From assembly GCF_037975245.1 (NCBI RefSeq), contig NC_092573.1, forward strand, positions 8,143,501 to 8,207,500: a stretch of DNA of 64,000 nucleotides, written 5' to 3'. A program made the position numbers and the translations under genes. The first letter of the stretch is position 1. The number at the start of each line of letters is the position of its first letter. Under the pieces are notes generated by a model, which did not search any database, had not been told where the DNA came from, and worked only from the letters and a program-made list of their open reading frames with translations. Source of the stretch: Apostichopus japonicus. Its lineage: Eukaryota > Echinodermata > Holothuroidea > Aspidochirotida > Stichopodidae. Positions 56,243 to 64,000 of this stretch are shown here, in pieces.

Positions 56243-57975
56243 TAAGCTTGCACGGTTTCGTGAAAACTTACAACCGGTTTTTCTCTAGCAAAAAACCGAA
56301 TCTGGCTCAAAAACCGGTTTTTTTCCCCCTCCTGAATTGCATTGAAAACATCCAAATCTCGATCGCTAAGATGCGTATTTTTGAAGCTTTACCAACAGCG
56401 TGTTCAAGTATGTTCGTTCGCAGTAAATTGTTAAAAATAAGAAGAATAAATTCAAGAAATGTTACTTCCTTCATGACTCTCATTTTATAACCCACGTTAA
56501 CTAAACTGAAGTAAATATGTCGAAAAGAAATGTGTTAGTAAAAATTTTTCTTAAAGTTTTAACATCACGTACACGTATCGTTTGTCTTGTGTTTACTGTA
56601 CTTCACGAAGTTCAAATTCGTGTTCAGAAAAAAAATATCACGTTCATGTTAAATGTTATATTATATGTTATATTTTCGGAGATGAGGGCCGAGCGTAAAC
56701 CCCATTATGGCCAATTGGAGATCGTAAAAAAAATGCCTTGCAATATGGTTGGTCCAATGAAGGTACCAAATTGCACGAGGCTCTAGCCATGTTGGCGGGT
56801 GGTATCTTGGCGGTAAAATAAATTTCTCTTCAAGGAGTGAAGAGAATTTACCGTCTACACTTTCAAGTACAAGTTGAAATAATATCCCTGGCAAAAGCGG
56901 GGATTAGGTCGGCAAAGAATATAAATTGTTAACGTTTAAGTTGGAAACATGTGTTCTTCAAAGCAAACGAAAAACCAACTGAGAGACGCCTTGTCTGATC
57001 AATAACTGATAAGAAGGAATGTTTAAAGGAAACTTACAAAGAAAATAAAATCTATTAGCGTACAAAGGAGAATTGTCCCAACAGCAACATCTGTAATTTC
57101 CAGCCATGTATGCAACATTTTTACTCCTTTAATATTCCTTGACTCAAGCCTGACGCCAGGTGTCTCTTGTGAATAATGGACTGTGATTGTTCTAATGTTA
57201 CTTGTTGCATCTTAGTTGTTAAACTCAGAGCCCCCCCCCCCCGTGATTGTTCTAAAGTTACTTGTTGCATCTTAGTTGTTAAACTCAGAGCCCCCCCCGT
57301 GATTGTTCATTGTTTTAATGTTACTTGTTGCAACTTAGTTGTTAAACTCCCAGAGCCCCCCCCCCCCTCCTGCGACTGTACATGTCGTATGGTATTGTGG
57401 ATTGCGCAATGTACCTTTCAAGTTTTAACTTTCATTTTTTGAACACGAACTGTTATCAATGTGTTTGAAAGATTTTCTCCATATCCTCTACTATTAAATT
57501 GAAGTTGAATAATAAGAACAAAACAAAGAGGACAAACACGTCGGATATAACAATTTATTTTGAACTGCATCTCGTCATTTGAGTGTGTACCTCTCACAAC
57601 TACTAACGTTGGCCACCAAGGTCAGTTCAATACTACAAGGTACCTAACTGATGCACGCATATAAGGGCTGCATAGCCTAATGTTAGGCCTAGCTATCCAC
57701 CCTCAAGCACTGGTTATGGCGTGTGCCGATCGTAGCCGACAATGTCGTCTTTCAGAAAAGCTTTCTCTTGTTGCAATTTACTTTCTTATTGCAAAAAGAA
57801 CAGTAAATAGGAGAAACCAAGGTCAACAAACATTGTTTTTTCCAGTAATTGCAATTCACATTTCGGTTTTTCCATTTTTTTCGGTTTTTCGGTTTTCTTA
57901 AAATAAAAAATAGTACCGAAATTCGGTTGGAAAAAACCGGTTTCGGTACTAAAACTGGTTTACCGTGCAAGCCTA
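56243..57975. mobile_element. hAT-like non-autonomous transposon (inner, nested)
   Basis: Termini TAAGCTTGCACGGT and ACCGTGCAAGCCTA are inverted copies with one mismatch, and continue into CCGGTTTTT/AAAAACCGG. The 8-bp target duplication GTGCACAT is perfect at 56,235-56,242 and 57,976-57,983. Short open frames inside resemble no known transposase. Confidence 0.82.
57178..57367. repeat. About 60-bp triplication with C-runs inside the inner element
   Basis: Three copies of GTGATTGTTCTAATGTTACT followed by TTAGTTGTTAAACTCAGAG and a run of 8-12 C. Confidence 0.85.
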
Positions 57976-58979
57976 GTGCACATGGTTTATATATCGCACA
58001 ACACCTGTACTGATACGTACGTACATGCCGTGCTTGAATTTTGTTTCTCCTTTTTAGCTCCTGGTAGTGAGAAAACAGCTCCTGGTCCTACTGAAATTGC
58101 CGCGAACCAGGAGCCACTTTTTTAGAAAGTGGCTCCTGGTCCACAAATCCTTATTTCAACCCTTGGCCACGACATTAGTCGTGATGCTTTGTAAGTTTAG
58201 GCTCATTATGCATTCCAATATAAACGCAAACTAGCCCTATCTCTAGTACTGCGAAAAGTTTCATTTACTTTGTTTGCTAGGCTACTAAGGATTTACAAGT
58301 ATTTTTGTTCTGATTCACTAGGATTTTGAAAAAATATGAAATAAATGATTCGTGCAATTGTGGTCTTCTGTTACTTGTACAGCTACAGACTGACAGAGAA
58401 GCCTAGACTTAACTTACAATGGTAAGAAAAAAATGTTTAGACTGACAAGATTGGATGCAAAGGAAGCCTAGGCCTACTCGGATTAAGTGAAATATCATAT
58501 ATACAGTAAGGATATTAATACAAGAATTATTCAAAGACCGTTTTTCTATCCGAGTCGGCCAGCTAAAACCAATCATGTGATCATTAATCTTACTAATGCT
58601 AACCTACGCCAAAGTCCTAACGTCTGTATGACTCTTGGCCGACTATTTAATGATCAGTGTAAATTAATACTTAGTAAAAGTACGTTTTGTGGGCCTAGGC
58701 TTAAGCCGTTGCATGCCTAGTCTAGTCATATAGCCTGGCTAGTGTTGTTCGAATTTAGGCTGACGTTTGCTTTCCGTTAACTGCGAACGAAATTAAACTT
58801 TCCAACGATGTTAACAACAATTTAAAAAGAACCACATTGCCAACTCTATAAACATAAAAGCCATTATCTTACCAATTAAGTCTTGTTATCGTGATAAATG
58901 ATAAAAGGAAAAAACGTCTAACTCTCGGATAATTCGTCTACCGCTGCATTCGTAATATTTACATTTCAATCTGACTTAC

Positions 58980-59100
58980 CAAATCATTTTTTTTTATGAC
59001 CTTTAAACCGACGCCGTAGTCAAAGAAACTTGCCAACGCCCTCTACTAATAACAGAGAGTGAAAGTGACCATTGCCAGAAGAACTGGTTGGAGAATTATC
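58980..59100 (-). promoter_or_regulatory. Candidate untranslated first exon and promoter area of ADGRV1
   Basis: A strong minus-strand donor TTG|GTAAGTCAG ends at 58,980, just outside the transposon block, with moderately GC-rich sequence upstream (GCGTTGGCAAG, GACTACGGCGTCGG). Other possible donors end at 58,873 and 55,923. There is no TATA box I would trust. RNA evidence is needed to choose. Confidence 0.25.
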
Positions 59101-60689
59101 GCAAAAAACTTAAAAACGTGTGCCTCCGTAGTAGAGCATTTGATAAAGGGTGTTTTTTATCACTTTTTGCCTTTGCTTTGCACATGAACGGTTTTACTTC
59201 TTTGCAGACATTAATGTAATATACTGAACTTTCCTCAATCTAGATATTTTAGAAAATAAATGTATGCCGAATGTAGCCCGCTAATATGGTCATTCAATAA
59301 TCAATTAAGAGAACGACAATACTACGGGAGTGTATAGCAACCATGCGTGTGTATGCGTTTTCCAACACAGACATTGATGAATGAACACGCACGTTTAGAA
59401 AATAAAGACATTCAAACAATAATATATTTTAAAACTGTCTGTGCAAAATTCGAGATGGAATTTTTAGCCGTTTGCTATACCGTGTTGCTGTTCGGTCCTT
59501 AAATCCTCTGTCAGCAGTTTCAACATTATGTAAATGACTGTCAACACTGTAAAGTGTAATGTCGTTTTCATGCTTCCGTACACCATTTCTAACAGCATAT
59601 TAGACTATCTAAATTGACACGCTTCAATGATTCTTCAAAGGGCGACGCCCATCACATTGATAGAATTTCTGAGGAGAAATCGCATTCGTAGAATTTGCTT
59701 AGTATCTGCATAGCGGCTGCTTCGATTCAAGAAATAATTACTTTTCAACCACGGTTGTTAAATATTATCTATGTTATGATATATATACTGTATAGCATGG
59801 AATATTTAGGTTCTTGTTTTGCAATGGCAAGATCTTGTGTCCACGATGTGTTCAATGAGGAAATGAGCGTAGCCTGCAGAGTGAGCGGGCAGAGGTGGGT
59901 ATAGGGGGAATATAGAAGACACAAACTGAGAGCTGGTAAGGGAGTTGGTCTAAATCGATCATTTTAAAACATAATTTTCCCCCATAAAGAAGAACGTTAT
60001 ACCGTAGGGGCCGGCTACTCATCGGTAAATTAAGATACGGTACTACTGCATAATTGGCGATATATCTGCATTTTCTCGATGGTTTTCTTGAAGGAGCTCA
60101 TCTATCCTTCCTTAGACTGGGTTGTATATATTAAAGAGTGATTTTATAATGAAGATATACGCATCGATTTTCATAGAAAAGGTCGAAATCACAATGTATC
60201 CGAAAGTTCTGCATTTACTGTACCGGAATATATTCAATATCAAATTGCCTATCTTCAATGCATCCTATTTTACCAAGGTTTTAATTATTTTTCATGAATG
60301 GTCATGATAACAAACATTTTTTCTTCTTCTTACAATATTTGCAGAATTGAACTCTATCGTTCCAAATTAAAAGGCAGAACCTAGGGCGACAGCATGTCGC
60401 CCTAGGTCAAATGTGTCCATAAGTGTTTATTTGTCAAATGAAATATGTCGCTAAAGGGCTGATATAAAGAAGATGGACTCAATATGCACCAGTTCCTTAC
60501 CTTACCTTCGTTATTTTATCTATAACTTGAGTGTTACGGAAAGACATTTAACGTTATTTTTGGAGTACTAGTGGAGAAAATATCCTGTCATCCACACCTG
60601 AACAATATGATATGAACCTTGTCCGTCCGTAAGCATCAATAACTTTGGTAATGCATTGTTCAATGAATAAAATACGTCTCGTCTCTTCT
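59101..60689. other. Subtelomeric DNA without recognised genes
   Basis: AT-rich sequence with only short open frames. Nothing conserved was recognised. Confidence 0.5.
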
Positions 60690-61150
60690 CTGGTACTATG
60701 TTCGGACCCTCAGATTCCTCGATTACTAGAATCATTCCATTTTGGGCAAAAATACATATTTTTTAGGCTTTTGGTTTGAAGTTAGGATGTTTTCGAATTT
60801 TAAATGGCAGTAAAGTGTTAATGATTGTTTTTGTGAAGTGAAGTTAGTTTTGTTACTGATTGGACCTGTACCACGTAAAACTTTGTCTGGTCTCTCCTTT
60901 TTCGGTACTATTGAGGTTCACATATCTCTCCATAACTATAGTAATTATTTAATTTTGAAAACCAAAATGCATATTTTTTAGGCTTTTTTTCTCGAAGTTA
61001 GTATGTTTTCGAATTTGAAATACTTTACTGGTCATGAAATAAATTTTGTTTCCGTTAGTGGACCAACACTGACACGTGAGAGGGGGTCTAATCTCTTTCT
61101 GGTACTATTCAGGCCCATCAGATACCTCCATAACTCGAATTATTTAAATA
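60690..61150. repeat. Diverged subtelomeric repeats, about 200 bp apart
   Basis: ATATTTTTTAGGCTTTT followed by GAAGTTAG(G/T)ATGTTTTCG occurs near 60,750 and 60,967. GGTACTAT followed by a CATAACT or CCTCGATTA motif occurs three times. Confidence 0.6.
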
Positions 61151-61589
61151 AAAAACAATAATACAAATCAACAGCTTCATGCGTCATGCGTGATAAGTTG
61201 CACATTTGCCCACTTTGTGGTAAGGCTACGTGGTAAACTGTCTGGGTGGTATAGTGTCCTCTTCATTATTGTTTGCTGTTAGTGGATGCATGGAGGTTAA
61301 ACAGTATGTTTTACCCAAATGATGGATGCTGCTACATTCTGCCACTAATGGCTGCTAGCTTCCTACAGGCCACATATACTATACACACCAAAGAACTTTC
61401 TATGATACACACACTCCCTCAATATATATATGTAGTAGACCAGTGTCAACCTGCCTGAAGGTAGCGGACATTAGTAGCGGACAATAAGAGCAGACAATAA
61501 GGAAAAAAGCGAAGAGCGCCATCTATTATCTAACGGACAATAAGTAACGGTGAAGGTGCGGTGGCACTCAATAATTGTTTGTAAATCAA

Positions 61590-62350
61590 ATTTAAGGTAC
61601 AGTTCCGTACCACTAATGACATGTTTAAAATTATTTATCTTTAGTTATAGAGATATTTAGATGGTGCGGCAAACATCCCGAAAAAGAGCAATATCTCTTC
61701 TGTCAGCCTATCCATGTTTGATACCGGTTACATAACTTCTATCTTCGCCAAAACTTCGATTGGAAAAATAAGAATATTTGTGATAGCGTTAAATTCCGCT
61801 ACATCTTGTACAAACTGCCGTTACGTACTAACAAAATGTTTAAAATTAATTATCTTTAGTTATAGAAATAGTTACATAGTGCGACATATATCACGTTATA
61901 GATTAATGTGTCCTCTATCACTCTATTTATGTTTGATATCGGTGACATAACTTCTATCTTCCCCAAAATTTCGATTGAAAAAAATAAGAATATTTGTGAT
62001 AGCGTTAAATTCCGCTACATCTTGTAAACACTGCCGTTACGTACCAACGAAATGTTTAAAATTAATTATATTTAGTTATAGAAATAGTTAGATGGTGCGA
62101 CACACATCACAGAATAGAGCAAAGTGTCCTCTATCACCCTATTTATGTTTGATATTTGTGACATAACTTCTATCTTCGCCAAAATTCGATTGAACAAAAT
62201 AAGAATATTATTATAGAATGATAGAGGACACATTAATCTATAACGTGATATATGTCGCACTATGTAACTATTTCTTTAACTAAAGATAATTAATTTTAAA
62301 CATTTCGTTGGTATACGTAACGGCAGTAATTGCAAGATGTAGTGGAATTT
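61590..62350. repeat. 217-bp subtelomeric satellite, three direct copies and one inverted
   Basis: AAGAATATTTGTGATAGCG starts at 61,769 and 61,986, and a third shortened copy follows near 62,200. From about 62,216 the sequence turns into the reverse complement (AACGTGATATATGTCGCAC against GTGCGACATATATCACGTT). Confidence 0.8.
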
Positions 62351-62490
62351 TTAGCATAATAAAGTAGTTCAAAGTGGCTATTCTTATGACTAGTTGTAAA
62401 AATAATTTATAAATACGCATGCGCAGTTAACATGGCTATTTTTACGACTAGGAGTGCTATTTTTACGACTAGGAGTAACAAGAATTTCCG

Positions 62491-64000
62491 GTTAGGGTTA
62501 GGGGTTAGGATTAGGGTTAGCCAAGGGTTAGGGTTAGGGTTAGCCTAGGGTTAGGGTTAGGGGTTAGGGTTAGCCTAGGGTTAGGGTTAGGGTTAGCCTA
62601 GGGTTAGGGTTAGGGTTAGCCTAGGGTTAGGGTTAGGGTTAGCCTAGGGTTAGGGTTAGCCTAGGGTTAGGGTTAGCCTAGGGTTACGGTTAGCCTAGGG
62701 TAAGGGTTAGCCTAGGGTTAGGGTTAGGGGTTAGGGTTAACGTGAGGGTTAGGGTTAGGGTTAGGGTTAGGATTAGCCTAGGGTTAGGGTTAGGGGTTAG
62801 GGTTAGGGTTAGGGTTAGCCTAGGGTTAGGGTTAGCCTAGGGTTAGGGTTAGAGTTAGAGTAGGGTTAGGGTTAGGGTTAGCCTAGGGTTAGGGTTAGGT
62901 ATAGGGCTAGGGTTAGGGTTAGGGTTAGCCTAGGGTTAGGATTAGGGTTAGGGGTTAGGGTTAGGGTTAGGGCTAGGGTTAGGGTTAGGGTTAGGGTTAG
63001 CCTAGGGTTAGGGTTAGGGTTAGCCTAGGGTTAGGGTTAGGGTTAGAGTTAGGGTTAGGGTTAGGTTAGGTTAGGTTAGGGTTAGGGTTAGGGTTAGGGT
63101 TAGGGTTAGGGTTAGGTTAGGGTTAGGGTTAGGGTTAGGGTTAGAGTTAGAGTTAGGGTTAGGGTTAGGTTAGGGTTAGGGTTAGGGTTAGGGTTAGGGT
63201 TAGAGTTAAAGTTAGGGTTAGGGTTAGGTTAGGGTTAGAGTTAGGGTTAGGGTTAGGGTTAGGGTTAGGGTTAAAGTATGGGTTTGGGTTAGGGTTAGGG
63301 TTAGGGTTAGAGTTAGGGTTAGGGTTAGGGTTAGGGTAAGAGTTAGGGTTAGGGCTAGGGTTAGGGTTAGGGTTAGGGTTAGGGTTAGGGTTAGGGTTAG
63401 GGTTAGGGTTAGGGTTAGGGTTAGGGTTAGGGTTAGGGTTAGGGTTAGGGTTAGCCTAGGGTTAGGGTTAGGTATAGGGCTAGGGTTAGGGTTAGGGTTA
63501 GGGTTAGGGTTAGGGTTAGGGTTAGGATTAGGGTTAGCCTAGGGTTAGGGTTAGGGTTAGGGTTAGGGTTAGGGTTAAAGTTAGGGTTAGGGTTAGGGTT
63601 AGGGTTAGGGTTAGGGTTAGGGTTAGGGTTAGGGTTAGGGTTAGGGTTAGGGTTAGGGTTAGGGTTAGGGTTAGGGTTAGGGTTAGGGTTAGGGTTAGGG
63701 TTAGGGTTAGGGTTAGGGTTAGGGTTAGGGTTAGGGTTAGGGTTAGGGTTAGGGTTAGGGTTAGGGTTAGCCTAGGGTTAGGGTTAGGGTTAGCCTAGGG
63801 TTAGGGTTAGGGTTAGGGTTAGCCTAGGGTTAGGGTTAGGGTTAGCCTAGGGTTAGGGTTAGGGTTAGGGTTAGGGTTAGGGTTAGGGTTAGGGTTAGGG
63901 TTAGGGTTAGGGTTAGGGTTAGGGTTAGGGTTAGGGTTAGGGTTAGGGTTAGGGTTAGGGTTAGGGTTAGGGTTAGGGTTAGGGTTAGGGTTAGGGTTAG
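62491..64000 (+). repeat. Telomeric TTAGGG array
   Basis: About 1.5 kb of TTAGGG repeats to the window edge. The first half is interrupted by variant units TTAGCCTAGGG, TTAGGGG, TTAGAG and TTAGG; the last 150 bp are almost pure. The G-rich strand runs 5' to 3' toward the right edge, the orientation of a true right-hand chromosome end. Confidence 0.93.

Larger units (their letters stand above)
55981..58165. mobile_element. hAT-like non-autonomous transposon (outer)
   Basis: Termini CAAGGGTTGAAATAAG and CTTATTTCAACCCTTG are exact inverted copies. The 8-bp target duplication GCCACGAC is perfect at 55,973-55,980 and 58,166-58,173, as expected for hAT transposition. No transposase frame was recognised. 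A second element interrupts it, so about 450 bp are its own. Confidence 0.85.
54448..58979 (-). other. 5' intron of ADGRV1 (probable)
   Basis: The coding start is preceded by a splice acceptor, so this stretch should be the first intron. It contains the nested hAT-like elements at 55,981-58,165. Outside them it is AT-rich with a T/G run at 54,895-54,922 and no recognised gene. Confidence 0.45.

Noticed and set aside
56248-56786. Open frames inside the inner hAT-like element
   Set aside because: They are short, show no transposase motifs and sit in a non-autonomous element with repeats; called non-coding.
62491-64000. Interstitial telomeric repeat
   Set aside because: Possible in principle, but length, growing purity toward the edge and strand orientation favour a real chromosome end; the window edge prevents proof.

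Overview
The window is animal genomic DNA that appears to run to a chromosome end. It holds small phase-compatible exons split by GT-AG introns, transposon remnants, and a terminal (TTAGGG)n array on the right whose G-rich strand points to the window edge. TTAGGG telomeres, a laminin G/EAR/Calx-beta protein and the transposon types fit an invertebrate deuterostome. I favour an echinoderm, but that is an inference and the species is not determined.

One protein-coding gene fills 5,080-54,447 on the minus strand. It is the amino-terminal part of an ADGRV1 (VLGR1/GPR98) orthologue, the very large adhesion GPCR. I reconstructed 59 coding exons. All use GT-AG introns, every phase agrees with its neighbour, and the joined frame is 12,255 nt (4,085 codons) with no stop. 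In order the protein has a signal peptide, about 10 Calx-beta repeats, a laminin G/pentraxin-like domain (about residues 1,307-1,480), about 13 more Calx-beta repeats, an EAR/EPTP propeller region (about 3,201-3,550), and further Calx-beta repeats up to the cut. The LamG and EAR positions match the known order in vertebrate ADGRV1. The remaining Calx-beta repeats, the GAIN/GPS region and the seven-helix domain are not here; they must lie left of position 1 or be missing.

Region by region: 1-5,079 has no recognisable exon and carries transposon and LINE-like debris. 5,080-54,447 is the gene; its introns hold tandem duplications, minisatellites, Penelope-like repeat ends with a hammerhead-like hairpin, and a 2.4-kb nested inverted-repeat element in one intron. 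54,448-about 59,100 is the 5' region, with an untranslated first exon expected there and a hAT-like element inserted inside another hAT-like element, each with its own 8-bp target duplication. 59,100-62,490 is subtelomeric DNA with diverged tandem repeats, and 62,491-64,000 is the telomeric array.

No bacterial-type system, CRISPR array, tRNA or rRNA gene was seen. The most notable observations are: three unrelated modules (LamG, a cysteine-rich PAN-like segment, EAR) inserted at the same loop of different Calx-beta repeats; tandemly duplicated exon tails that each carry a splice donor (exons 12 and 48); an orphan Calx-beta half-exon in an intron; and the nested transposons.
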